18,032 nt of DNA, from NCBI GenBank assembly GCA_937877165.1, contig CALEFO010000206.1:1-18032 (forward strand). Direction: 5' to 3'. The stretch's first letter is position 1. The number at the start of each line of letters is the position of its first letter. A program made the translations under genes and the position numbers. Positions 6,998-15,497 of the stretch are shown in pieces. The notes beneath the pieces are model-generated. The model was not told where the DNA came from. It ran no database searches and was given only the letters and a program-made list of their open reading frames with translations. Origin of the DNA: an uncultured Lachnospiraceae bacterium (GTDB lineage: Bacteria > Bacillota > Clostridia > Lachnospirales > Lachnospiraceae).

Positions 6998-8839
6998 ATG
7001 ATTTTATTTAAACAGGATGAGCATGGAGATATGGATGGAAGCACAGAGCATAGCCTGCGGCATCTGATCTGTGAGATTTCCGGCTTGGCAACGTTATTGT
7101 TTTGCTGTCTCCCGCTCCTGATTCCGGGACTTCCGATGGGGAGTGATGACACCTTCCATCTGGGCAGATTTTATGCGCTGGGTATGGCCATCCGGAATGA
7201 AATTTTCCCGGCACAGATCCGACCATCCCTGTGCTACGGTTACGGATACGGAGTTGGGTTCTTCTATGCAGATTTCTTTTTATACTTGCCGGCTCTGCTG
7301 ATTGCTGTGGGAGTTCCTACGGTAATCGTGGTAAAAATATATGTTCTGCTCGTCTTTTTTCTTATTATGGCCGCGATGTACCGGATGACAAAAGAGATTA
7401 TCGGAAATGCCGATATCGCTCTTTTGTGTGCATGTCTGTATGTTTTATCCAATAAGGTATTCGGTCAGTATTATCTGGAATTTTCCATTGGGTGCTTTAC
7501 GGCAGCAGCCTTTGTTCCATTGGCATTCGGCGGCCTGTACCTGATTCTGACGAAGGATAAAGGATGGAAGGCTTTTATCGCCGGATGTCTGGGGTGTGTG
7601 GGGACACACGTTATTACCACTGTCCTGGTTGCAGTCATTTGTTTCCTGATGCTATGCCTCAAAGGAGGAAAACTCATTCGGAATCCCAAAAGCTTCAGAA
7701 AGTTTGCTCTGAGTCTGGCTTTTATGATGCTGATAACAGGTGCATACTGGCTTCCGATGCTGGAACAGTTCCGGACACTTCGTTTGAAAAGCAGCACGCA
7801 TTGGACAGTGGAGGAAGACAATGTGGCCAGTTTCCGGCATATGGTGGAGTATCGTGGAATCGGAATTGGAATCCTGTTATGTGTGGCATTGGCTGTAGCA
7901 CTGTTTCTAATGAACATCAGGTACAGGAAAAGTTTTCCGGATGGAGCAGTGCTGTTCGGCGGGCTGGGGGGTCTGTACCTGCTCTTGCCTTCTTGCAGAT
8001 TGTTCTGGCACTTGATGAATAAACGAATCTCTTTGATTCAGTTTCCGGACCGCTTATATCAGCCTGCGGTTGTACTTCTTCTTTTTTCGCTTGGCTGTCT
8101 CCTGGCGAAGACGAATTGCTTTACACCGAAAGAGGTGAAAAGGAAAGACAGAAGCACAGCTCAGAGAGGGAGCGTGGAAGGAAATATCGAAAATCAAGGT
8201 GTGGATTGTGCCGATGCTGCATTCGGCAAAACCGTCTTCGCGGATTTTGCCTCAGCGGGGTATAACTATGGCCCTGCTGTATGCCTGATCCTTTGTGTGA
8301 GCCTTGTGGCTGTATCCATGATCTCGGATATCAAGGAATATTATTTATGTCCGGAGGTCAGATTCGGTTATGATGATGTGGAATTGGTTCAAAATGGTTC
8401 CATTGCTTGTGCCGGATCCGGACAGGAGTGGATGCCGCTGGAGGTAAATACGGATACTTTGAAAACTCCTGAGACTGCTGTCGGAGCCTCCGGACAACAG
8501 GTAAAAGGGTGTAAAACAAAAGGAGACGGTGTTTTTACTTTCCGGGCTGATACGGAAGAGGAATGGTACGATGTCCCTTTTATTCACTACCAGGGGTATC
8601 GGGCTGTTGACGAAAATGGACAGGAATATGTAACGACAGGAGATCCGGAGAATGGGCTGCTGCGCATTTTATTGCCGGAGAATCACGATGCGAAAGGGGA
8701 AAACGTTACCATTACGGTGAAATACAGCTGGACGAAATGGCAGATGGCGGGATATGTTCTTTCCCTTTTGGGAGTGATTTTCGGAATTTCCTATTACTGG
8801 CGTAAAAATCAACTCATTTCCAGAGGAAAGAGATCCTGA
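6998..8839 (+). CDS. Large polytopic membrane protein, PTPS-related/YfhO-like, probable GT-C type enzyme
   Basis: The 613-residue protein has a first membrane helix near 27-45, then GLPMGSDDTFHLGRFY (44-59) and a GYGYGVGFFYADFFLYLPALL-like stretch. These features recall the so-called 6-pyruvoyl-tetrahydropterin synthase-related membrane proteins and YfhO-like proteins. D50/D51 sit where GT-C enzymes carry the catalytic acid. About eleven further membrane segments follow. A polar, beta-rich region spans about 445-590, with one last helix at 590-608. Residues 375-423 form a hydrophilic loop between two helices, and its residues 404-422 are encoded by a partial copy of the 109-bp repeat, still in frame. 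AAAGGA lies nine bases before the ATG. A role in external glycan decoration is inferred from family and neighbours. Confidence 0.72.
   Translation: MILFKQDEHGDMDGSTEHSLRHLICEISGLATLLFCCLPLLIPGLPMGSDDTFHLGRFYALGMAIRNEIFPAQIRPSLCYGYGYGVGFFYADFFLYLPALLIAVGVPTVIVVKIYVLLVFFLIMAAMYRMTKEIIGNADIALLCACLYVLSNKVFGQYYLEFSIGCFTAAAFVPLAFGGLYLILTKDKGWKAFIAGCLGCVGTHVITTVLVAVICFLMLCLKGGKLIRNPKSFRKFALSLAFMMLITGAYWLPMLEQFRTLRLKSSTHWTVEEDNVASFRHMVEYRGIGIGILLCVALAVALFLMNIRYRKSFPDGAVLFGGLGGLYLLLPSCRLFWHLMNKRISLIQFPDRLYQPAVVLLLFSLGCLLAKTNCFTPKEVKRKDRSTAQRGSVEGNIENQGVDCADAAFGKTVFADFASAGYNYGPAVCLILCVSLVAVSMISDIKEYYLCPEVRFGYDDVELVQNGSIACAGSGQEWMPLEVNTDTLKTPETAVGASGQQVKGCKTKGDGVFTFRADTEEEWYDVPFIHYQGYRAVDENGQEYVTTGDPENGLLRILLPENHDAKGENVTITVKYSWTKWQMAGYVLSLLGVIFGISYYWRKNQLISRGKRS
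8207..8263 (+). repeat. 109-bp repeat, partial copy C inside a coding region
   Basis: The right-hand half of the repeat recurs here, from about GCATTCGGC through CAGCGGGGTAT, nearly identical to copy A over some 45 bases. It keeps hairpin three: GGCAAAA/TTTTGCC outside a CCGT/GCGG stem with one G-T wobble. It reads in frame as CADAAFGKTVFADFASAGY, residues 404-422 of the host protein. Weak similarity may extend left to about 8181 (AATATCG and TCAA match the palindrome arm), as if a full copy had partly decayed. Confidence 0.85.
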
Positions 8840-8923
8840 ATGCTCTGGGTTACCAGTCAGAAAGAAACAGAGGCGGATGCCTTGAATTTACTGGTTTGCC
8901 TGTCAGAATGGGCAGAAAGATAG
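8840..8923 (+). CDS. Candidate small ORF, 27 residues, unknown
   Basis: The ATG directly follows the previous stop (TGAATG). AGGAAAG ends nine bases upstream, a better ribosome site than that of the large gene which follows at 8936. The peptide begins MLWVTSQKETEADALNLL and ends CLSEWAER, amphipathic and without a clear membrane helix. It may be a small translated peptide that couples translation into the next gene, a gene remnant, or chance. No family is recognised. Confidence 0.3.
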   Translation: MLWVTSQKETEADALNLLVCLSEWAER

Positions 8924-8935
8924 AGAACCGTACGG

Positions 8936-10576
8936 ATGAAAAGATTACGCAACAATTTACAAAATTTGATGGCGGTATTTACTGGAATTTTATTCTTGGC
9001 ATCGCTGGTTCCGATCCTCCGGGTGGCTCCTTACGTGCGCTCGACAGGTGACGATCTGAATTACAGCGCGGGAGTGCATCAGGTAATTCAAAGCGGAGCA
9101 GGGATTTTCGAAATTTTGCAGTCTGTCTGTGATACGGTTCGGGGAACCTGGTACTCCTGGCAGGGAACCTGGTCCTCGGTGGCGTTGTTTTCCCTGCAGC
9201 CGGGGATCTGGGGCAATCAGTGGTATCCGATTACGGTGGCAGTGGCTTTGCTTTGCATTGTTGCAGGGACCTGGTATTTCTTTCATATTGTGGCAGAATT
9301 TTTCGGTATGAACCGGGCCGGAAGATGGATGATCGCCTTTTTGCTGGGGATTCTCCTGATCCAGTATCTGCCGAATGACAAGTGCGGGCTGTTCTGGTGG
9401 ACAAGTGTTGCCCACTATATGATTCCTTACGGCATTACGATGATGTGCATGGGATGGTCCCTCCGATGGCTGGAAAGCGGGAGAAGCCGCTTTTTGATCG
9501 GTACACTTCTCGGAATGGCCTATCTGGGCGGAGCAGGATATCCGGAAGTGGTACTGGCGGCGGTCTGGCTTTTTTTCACGATTTTATTCGAATGGATGAG
9601 AGGTCTTACATGGAGAGACGGGAACGCCAGAACTGTGGGCAGAAGCAACAGCTCAGATGCGTCAGCTTCTGCTTGCAGTCAACAGCAGGCAGAGGGGCAG
9701 TGCAGTTCTCTACATGACAGAAAAGAAATCAGGAAGAGGGCAGGATGGCTGTGCTTTCCACTTCTTCTGGAAATGATCGGCTTTGCGGTCAGTGCGGCAG
9801 CGCCGGGGAATAAGCACCGGGGAGGGGAAGATTTTGGATTCTCCGTTTCAAGAGTTGCCCATGCACTGATCGGATGTGTGCAGGAGGGTTTTACGGAAAC
9901 TCTCCATGAGTTTCTTCGTGTAAGGCCACTGATCCTGTTTCTGATTCTGGTAATTGTTCTCGCATGGAGGTGCATGGATGCAGAGCATGCCGTGTGGAAA
10001 GTGCGTCATCCGCTTCTGCTGGCGCTTTCCGGTTTTGCGATGATCTGCCTGATCCGGGCCCCGGTTATTTATGCAGAGGCCGATCCGTCAGGCGGCGTAC
10101 CGGATTCCTACTGGCTGATTTCGGTGACGATCGTCACGGTATGTCTAATTGGGATGACGGTCTGGCTCCGACGGCAATATGAGAAGAGTGCGTGCCGCAA
10201 AACCGAAGGGAAGAGAATAGACAGACACCGAGACAAACCGGTCGAAATTTATGCAGTGGGGCTGGCCTTTCTCCTGTGTCTTTTCATGTACCGGCACATC
10301 ATCGGTAACACTGTGGACTATACCTGCGTGCAGTTTGCTTCCAGCGGTGCGCTCGCAGACTATCACGAGCAGATGGAGGAGTGGCTGTCGATTCTCGAGG
10401 ACCCTTCTGTGAAGGATGCCAGGCTCCCTGCCATGAATGACGAGCAGGGGCCTTTTATGCTGATGGTGCCGCTGGAAGATGAAACGGCATGGTCGGGTTC
10501 CGTGTATGCGCGGTATTACGGAAAAAATTCCGTGATTTGTGTTCCGAGAACAATGGGATCGGAACCGACTGAGTGA
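8936..10576 (+). CDS. Polytopic membrane protein, DUF6056-like, putative GT-C glycosyltransferase
   Basis: This 546-residue protein has a first helix at about 10-30. An exposed loop with STGDDLNYSAG (36-46) and YSWQGTWSSVALFSLQPG (72-89) follows, then some ten more helices. A GDD-x-x-Y motif followed by a W-rich segment is how I recall the DUF6056 membrane family of Firmicutes glycan loci; the family name is from memory and moderately sure. D39/D40 are in the GT-C catalytic-acid position. Residues 226-270 are a hydrophilic, Ser/Ala/Gln/Cys-rich loop. The C-terminal segment after the last helix (about 465-546) is polar. The ribosome site before the ATG is poor (AGAGAACC), so translation may depend on the short ORF upstream. 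Donor and acceptor unknown. Confidence 0.68.
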   Translation: MKRLRNNLQNLMAVFTGILFLASLVPILRVAPYVRSTGDDLNYSAGVHQVIQSGAGIFEILQSVCDTVRGTWYSWQGTWSSVALFSLQPGIWGNQWYPITVAVALLCIVAGTWYFFHIVAEFFGMNRAGRWMIAFLLGILLIQYLPNDKCGLFWWTSVAHYMIPYGITMMCMGWSLRWLESGRSRFLIGTLLGMAYLGGAGYPEVVLAAVWLFFTILFEWMRGLTWRDGNARTVGRSNSSDASASACSQQQAEGQCSSLHDRKEIRKRAGWLCFPLLLEMIGFAVSAAAPGNKHRGGEDFGFSVSRVAHALIGCVQEGFTETLHEFLRVRPLILFLILVIVLAWRCMDAEHAVWKVRHPLLLALSGFAMICLIRAPVIYAEADPSGGVPDSYWLISVTIVTVCLIGMTVWLRRQYEKSACRKTEGKRIDRHRDKPVEIYAVGLAFLLCLFMYRHIIGNTVDYTCVQFASSGALADYHEQMEEWLSILEDPSVKDARLPAMNDEQGPFMLMVPLEDETAWSGSVYARYYGKNSVICVPRTMGSEPTE

Positions 10577-10597
10577 TCCCGCTGAGGGAAAAACAGG

Positions 10598-12193
10598 ATG
10601 GGAAGCATGATGATGTCAGGTCCTTTTGAGAATGCTGCTATGGAGAAAACAGGCAAAATGATTCGTTTGAAGACTTGGGTGGGCAGCAGCGGTTATCTGA
10701 AACTTTATCTGGGCAATTTGATTACGCTGTTTCTGGTCTGGGGCGGCTTTTCCAGATGCCGTCTGGCAAATTCGGATACGCTTTGGGGAGAGATTGATCC
10801 GGGAGCTACCCTGATTTCCAGATTAAGCAATTTCCGATGGCTGGGCTATGCGGGGGATTGGATTTCCTACAATGTTCTGCATTTTTACCCTTATGAGCAT
10901 CGTACATTAAGCGTTCTGCTGTTCTTGATGGTTCTGGCGGCGGCGCTGCTCTTGCTGCAGCTCACTTTTACCGGTGTTCTTGAGGTGCAGAATTGGACTT
11001 CAAGGAGAAAATTGGTATTCCTTGCGGCCACGTCCATTTGTTTTCTGAACGTGCTGACATCGGAACTGTTTTATTTTACGGAGAGTCTGCTCATTTTCAA
11101 GGCTTCTCTGCTCCTGGCTATGGCCGGCTGCTTCCTGTTCAGCAGGAGACACTATGCAGTCGGCACGGTTCTTTTATTTCTGGCACCCATGTTCTATCAG
11201 ATGTCCTGTATTTATGCGGCACTGGTTTTATGCGCATTGGCATATCTGGAGAGTGAGGGAAAAGGATTTTGTCAGATCTTCGGAAGAGAGCTCGGATATC
11301 TGTGTGCGGCAATGGCAGGCGGCATTCTGAACTACCTGACCGGGCCCTTATTGGATGCAACCATTTCACGGAGAGTCGGATATGAAATTCTGCCGAGCAA
11401 GCAGATTCAGAATGAGTCGCTTTCCTGGCTGATGCAGAATGTACTGCGGCAACTGGGGGAGCTGTATGAGAGCTCTCTGGGACTTATGATGCCGTTGTGG
11501 CTGCCGTTCCTGTTCTCATTGGTGATGACAGTGATGGCTGTTTGTGGAATATGTCTTGCCGGGGAAAAAGAAGACGTGGGGATCTATTTTCTATATAAAA
11601 TCGTTTCGTTTCTTCTGATGTGCGGCATGGCTGTGGTGTCATTTCAGGGGGAATTTGTATGCAGAGTAATCGCACCGTTTTATACCATGCAGGCAATGAA
11701 TGCTCTGGTGACACTGTATTGGATGAACAGGGCAGGGAAGAGAATCCGGCGTTGGGCATGGAAGCCGGTCTGCATTTCTGTTCTTGGCTATCTTGCCCTG
11801 CAATGCTTCTTTATTCAGGCCGTGATCTCCAACCGGATGGTTTCGGAGAATCTGGATATTCTGTATGCCAACCAGATCCTGGATATCGTTGAGAAATACG
11901 AGAAGCAGACTGGCTGTAAGGTAAAAACGGCTGCCTTTTGTGTGGACAGCAATTACAGCGTCTATTATGATCAGGTCAATTATTGTCACTCTGCGGTTAA
12001 TTCACGGGTCGCAGGACAGGGAACCTATTCTTTGGTCGAAACGGTGGCATCCTGGCGAGGCATGAGTCTGGGACGCGGAGAAATGGACGAGAAGGTCTGT
12101 GAAGAGTATTTTGCGGGAAAGAACTGGGACACCTTTGATCCGGAGGAGCAGGTTGTAATTCTGGACGGGAATTTATATGCGTGTGTCTATTGA
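10598..12193 (+). CDS. Polytopic membrane protein, possibly GtrII-like
   Basis: The 531-residue product has a polar N-terminus of about 38 residues, then about eleven hydrophobic helices and a polar C-terminal domain (about 440-531). After the first helix comes RLANSDTLWGEIDPG (55-69), with S59-D60 and E65/D67 in the loop where GT-C proteins have their acidic residues, followed by NFRWLGYAGDW. The segments LLIFKASLLLAMAGCFLF and MFYQMSCIYAALVL resemble the middle of GtrII-type glucosyltransferases, but the match is weaker than for the gene at 13734. GAGGGA lies nine bases before the ATG; ATGs at codons 4-6 and 15 are alternatives. The 3' end overlaps the next gene by 17 bases. Membrane glycan-modifying function is inferred. 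Confidence 0.66.
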   Translation: MGSMMMSGPFENAAMEKTGKMIRLKTWVGSSGYLKLYLGNLITLFLVWGGFSRCRLANSDTLWGEIDPGATLISRLSNFRWLGYAGDWISYNVLHFYPYEHRTLSVLLFLMVLAAALLLLQLTFTGVLEVQNWTSRRKLVFLAATSICFLNVLTSELFYFTESLLIFKASLLLAMAGCFLFSRRHYAVGTVLLFLAPMFYQMSCIYAALVLCALAYLESEGKGFCQIFGRELGYLCAAMAGGILNYLTGPLLDATISRRVGYEILPSKQIQNESLSWLMQNVLRQLGELYESSLGLMMPLWLPFLFSLVMTVMAVCGICLAGEKEDVGIYFLYKIVSFLLMCGMAVVSFQGEFVCRVIAPFYTMQAMNALVTLYWMNRAGKRIRRWAWKPVCISVLGYLALQCFFIQAVISNRMVSENLDILYANQILDIVEKYEKQTGCKVKTAAFCVDSNYSVYYDQVNYCHSAVNSRVAGQGTYSLVETVASWRGMSLGRGEMDEKVCEEYFAGKNWDTFDPEEQVVILDGNLYACVY

Positions 12194-13709
12194 TCAGTGG
12201 AGGAAGAGATTGAAAAAACGGAGAATCGTCGGATGGGGGATATGCGCTGTCCTGGTTATACTGGGGGGGTTACGAATCCTATGGAATATACAGTATGAAC
12301 CACTGATGGACAATGATGAGACCTGGCACATTGGCAATGCAGTGGAAATGTTCAAGTCTGGAAACTGGCTGATCAATACCTGGAAGTATCAGCCGGATTA
12401 TTATAATTCTAAACCGCCGCTGAGCCTGTGGATGATTCTGATATCGTTTCATTCCTTCGGAGTGAGTCTGTGGTCCGCCAGAATCCCATCTATGCTCGCC
12501 GGGGTTGTCATTTTAATCGGGCTTATGATCTTTCTTGGGAGAGAATATGGAAGAGCTGCTTCTGTATTCTGGGGAATCGCTTTTCTTTTGCTGGACGCGT
12601 GCTTCGATTTTCATATGTTTCGCACAGCAAACATGGATTCCCTTTTCAATTTGTTCATTGCAGCTTCCGTCATTGGCCTTTATAAATCCGAGAGAAATTT
12701 TCATTGGATCCTTTTATACGGCGCAGGTCTTGGTCTGACCTTTTTGACCAAAGGTCCTTTGGTGATTCTTCCGGTTCTGATCGGAGTGATGGAGTTCCCG
12801 AAGCTGCTCCCGAAATGGAAAGGAAGGGATGTCGGAGCGGGAGCTCTGGCACCGGTACTCTGCTGGGCGGTTCTGCGATATCGATACGATGGTTTTGCTT
12901 TCTTCCGGGAAATGCTGGTAGGAGAGGTGGGCAGGAAAACCAGCTCTATGTTTACCGGACTTTTCCTGGGAGAAGCGCTTACAGAAAAGGTATTTTTGTT
13001 CTTCTATCTGATGCTGTTCTGCCGCTTTGTACAGCTGTCGATTTGTGAAAAATCTCTCCAGGCGGGTATCAGAAGATTAGTCGGTGAAATCGGCGATACC
13101 AGCGTATTCTGGTTCTGGCTTTTTGTTCCGATAGCTGTTCATACGGCGGCAGGGACTCCCTATGACTGGTATGGATACCCCTCTCATATAGCAGCTGCGG
13201 CATTGGCCGGCATTTTTGGAGGAAGAGTTTTTGAAAATGTATGGAAGCAGCGGGAAGCTTCCGGCACAATTCAGAGGGCGGTTGTACAGGTTGGAACAAT
13301 TGCTCTGTTGATCGTGTGCAGCTGCTACACGATTCATAAGGTGCGTTCTTATCCTTCTTCCATGGATGAAACGGGAGGTAATCCGGATACCGGCTTTCGC
13401 AATGACGTAATGGCAGTTTCTGAAGAATATGGGAATGCGTATCAGGGAAAAACTGCTTTTATACAAAGTCACCTCATGTCGGATCCGACTCAGGAAACGA
13501 CTTCATGGCGCGATGAGCAGCGTGTATATTCAGAGATATACTGCGACTGGAACTGCGTGGATGAGGGCGGAATCCAGGCGTTTTTGGAAACACCGGATTG
13601 TGTATTGGTCTTGAACAAGGATCTGTGGGATCAATATGCGGGCATTCTCTCGGGATATGTGATCTTAACAGATAATCAGACATTGATTTTCAGTAAAGAG
13701 CATTACTGA
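12177..13709 (+). CDS. GT39/PMT-ArnT family polyprenyl-phosphate-sugar glycosyltransferase
   Basis: This 510-residue protein is the clearest GT-C enzyme of the run. After the first helix (about 20-38) it has PLMDNDETWHIGNAVEMFKS (42-61, with D45, D47 and E48). A SKPPLSLWM segment (78-86) and SLWSARIPSMLAGV follow, the order seen in PMT_2/ArnT proteins. MFRTANMDSLFNLF and LGLTFLTKGPLVILP are also family hallmarks. It would transfer a sugar from a polyprenyl phosphate to an acceptor outside the membrane. In bacteria, relatives act on lipid A, cell-wall polymers or proteins. The ATG overlaps the previous gene by 17 bases with GGACGGGA close upstream, so translation is coupled. A G7 run at 12263-12269 lies in the LGGL codons of the first helix, early enough for any slip to abolish the protein. 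Confidence 0.82.
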   Translation: MRVSIDQWRKRLKKRRIVGWGICAVLVILGGLRILWNIQYEPLMDNDETWHIGNAVEMFKSGNWLINTWKYQPDYYNSKPPLSLWMILISFHSFGVSLWSARIPSMLAGVVILIGLMIFLGREYGRAASVFWGIAFLLLDACFDFHMFRTANMDSLFNLFIAASVIGLYKSERNFHWILLYGAGLGLTFLTKGPLVILPVLIGVMEFPKLLPKWKGRDVGAGALAPVLCWAVLRYRYDGFAFFREMLVGEVGRKTSSMFTGLFLGEALTEKVFLFFYLMLFCRFVQLSICEKSLQAGIRRLVGEIGDTSVFWFWLFVPIAVHTAAGTPYDWYGYPSHIAAAALAGIFGGRVFENVWKQREASGTIQRAVVQVGTIALLIVCSCYTIHKVRSYPSSMDETGGNPDTGFRNDVMAVSEEYGNAYQGKTAFIQSHLMSDPTQETTSWRDEQRVYSEIYCDWNCVDEGGIQAFLETPDCVLVLNKDLWDQYAGILSGYVILTDNQTLIFSKEHY

Positions 13710-13733
13710 AAAAAATAAGTGAATGGAGTAGAA

Positions 13734-15404
13734 ATGAGAATGACGAGAAATCGGACAGAGGAAATTGGAAGTTATCGAAAGCGTGTGCAAAAGCCGTTTT
13801 TGTACCTGTATCTGGCAAGTATAATTCTGTATTCTCCGCTGATTATTCTTCGTCTTACCAATAACATGGATGGCATGTGGGATCAGGATGACCATGTTAC
13901 GGGAGTGGCAGAGCTTCGCATGGGACGGTGGTTCTGGCCGATACTGGACAAGCTGCGTCTGAATGTGTCGCTGGATCCGCTTCCGGCGGTGGTATCGCTG
14001 GCAATTTTCACCTGTGGTGTTCTATTTCTTTTTTCGCTGATGCGGATCCGGATGGAGACGAAAAGAGAGAAGATTTCTGCATGGGTAATTGGCATGCTGA
14101 TTCTAGCTTCGCCGACGGTTTTATGCCAGCTTTCTTACAGTCATATGTCTATCAATGATTCGGCCTCGTTCCTTTTGGCTATTTTGGCGGTCTGGCTACT
14201 TCGGGAGGACGAGGGAGGATGGAAGAGAATTCTCTGTTCCGGGCTTGTGACCGCGATGATGATGGGAGGATATCAGGCTTCTCTTGGCATTACCTGCGTG
14301 ACAGCACTTTTTGTGTTTATCGGGATGCTGCGGCGAAAGGAGAAGGTAAGGCGTGCGCTTGATTTTGCGGGGCGGATGCTGCTGGCCATTCTTCTTGGCG
14401 CTGCTTTGTACGAAGTCTTTCTCCATCTGGGGCTTGCGGTAACCGGGCAGACTCTTTCTGATTACAATGGTGCAGATGCCATTACGTTTACGGGGGTATT
14501 GGGAAATCTCCCCGCAAGTCTTCGGCATACATACACTGCATTCTGGTTTTATTTCGGTGGGGAAGGCTATCATTTCAATCTTCTGCAGTCACACGGGTGG
14601 TTCCGTCTTCTGTATATGGTTCCCTTCGGAATTGTTGTTTTCTGCATCTGGAAGATTGTCAGGAAATCTGGCAGGGAGGAAGAGGAAACCTGCGAGGATA
14701 CAAAGGCAGGAGAAGGGAAAAGAGAGCGGTTTCTTCGCACTGTGCTGATGCTTGCGGCATTTCTTCTGGTCCCGGTGTTTGCCAACAGTTTTTTTCTTCT
14801 GGCGGTATCGGCAGAGACGATGATGCAGATGACCATGGGAATGGCACTTGTTCTGCCGCTTCTTTTCTGTCTGTTGGCGGAGAGCGGCGGACTTTGCAAA
14901 CAGGCAGAAGAAGAGAAAAAACACCTGAAAACCGGGAGAAGGGGAGTTTCTGCTGTCGCGGGAATTGTGTTTTTCCTGCTATTGTACGGAGAAGCCGGGC
15001 AGAGCGTGGTGGACCAGTACGCAATGTATGTGGGAAGACAGGCAACATCAACGATTGCAAAACAGGTGATGAATCAGTGGGCTGTGGCGGGAACGGACTA
15101 TACAGAAAATGTGGTTCTTGTCTACGGAGCACCGAAGCAGTCACCGTTGTTCTCGGTATCGGATTTGTTTTACCGTGCGAACTCGTATGCTCAGTACGGA
15201 ACCTGGGCTTCCACGCCGGAGGGAAACCGGCTTTGCTGGTTCCATTTCTTTGAGCAGCAGTTCCGCGTGAATGTGAATTATGCGGAGGGTGATACCCTGG
15301 AGACCATTTACAATTCACCGGAGGTTGCGGCAATGCCGGTCTATCCGGCACCCGGCTCCACGGCCAATGTGTGGGGCGTGACCGTGGTGAAAATTTCGGA
15401 GTAA
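13734..15404 (+). CDS. GtrII-like membrane glucosyltransferase family protein
   Basis: From the ATG at 13734 the protein has 556 residues. Helix one is at about 21-41. NNMDGMWDQDDHVTGVAELRMGRWF (43-67) follows: an acidic loop and then the G-R-W-F motif typical of GtrII proteins that glucosylate O-antigen or similar polymers. LILASPTVLCQLSYSHMS is the next family feature. About ten more helices and a polar C-terminal domain (about 430-556) follow. Two charged cytosolic-type loops are present: EEEETCEDTKAGEGKRER and KQAEEEKKHLKTGRR. A GTG at 13719 would add five residues, but GGAG at 13725-13728, five bases before the ATG at 13734, favours the shorter form; ATG 13740 is also possible. GtrII enzymes normally use a GtrB-made polyprenyl donor, and no gtrA or gtrB is in the window. 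Confidence 0.78.
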   Translation: MRMTRNRTEEIGSYRKRVQKPFLYLYLASIILYSPLIILRLTNNMDGMWDQDDHVTGVAELRMGRWFWPILDKLRLNVSLDPLPAVVSLAIFTCGVLFLFSLMRIRMETKREKISAWVIGMLILASPTVLCQLSYSHMSINDSASFLLAILAVWLLREDEGGWKRILCSGLVTAMMMGGYQASLGITCVTALFVFIGMLRRKEKVRRALDFAGRMLLAILLGAALYEVFLHLGLAVTGQTLSDYNGADAITFTGVLGNLPASLRHTYTAFWFYFGGEGYHFNLLQSHGWFRLLYMVPFGIVVFCIWKIVRKSGREEEETCEDTKAGEGKRERFLRTVLMLAAFLLVPVFANSFFLLAVSAETMMQMTMGMALVLPLLFCLLAESGGLCKQAEEEKKHLKTGRRGVSAVAGIVFFLLLYGEAGQSVVDQYAMYVGRQATSTIAKQVMNQWAVAGTDYTENVVLVYGAPKQSPLFSVSDLFYRANSYAQYGTWASTPEGNRLCWFHFFEQQFRVNVNYAEGDTLETIYNSPEVAAMPVYPAPGSTANVWGVTVVKISE

Positions 15405-15497
15405 GCAGTGGGATGCTTTTTAAATGAGAGTAAGCTGAGAATGAAGAGTAAGCCGAAGTAAGGAAAAGCGTTTGAGGCAGTCGTGAGGGGGAGCTGA

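Noticed and set aside
15405..15497. Imperfect direct repeat (GAGAGTAAGC ... AAGAGTAAGCC) in the gap before the acyltransferase gene
   Set aside because: Only two short, imperfect units in purine-rich DNA; it could be chance and contains no ORF or promoter.
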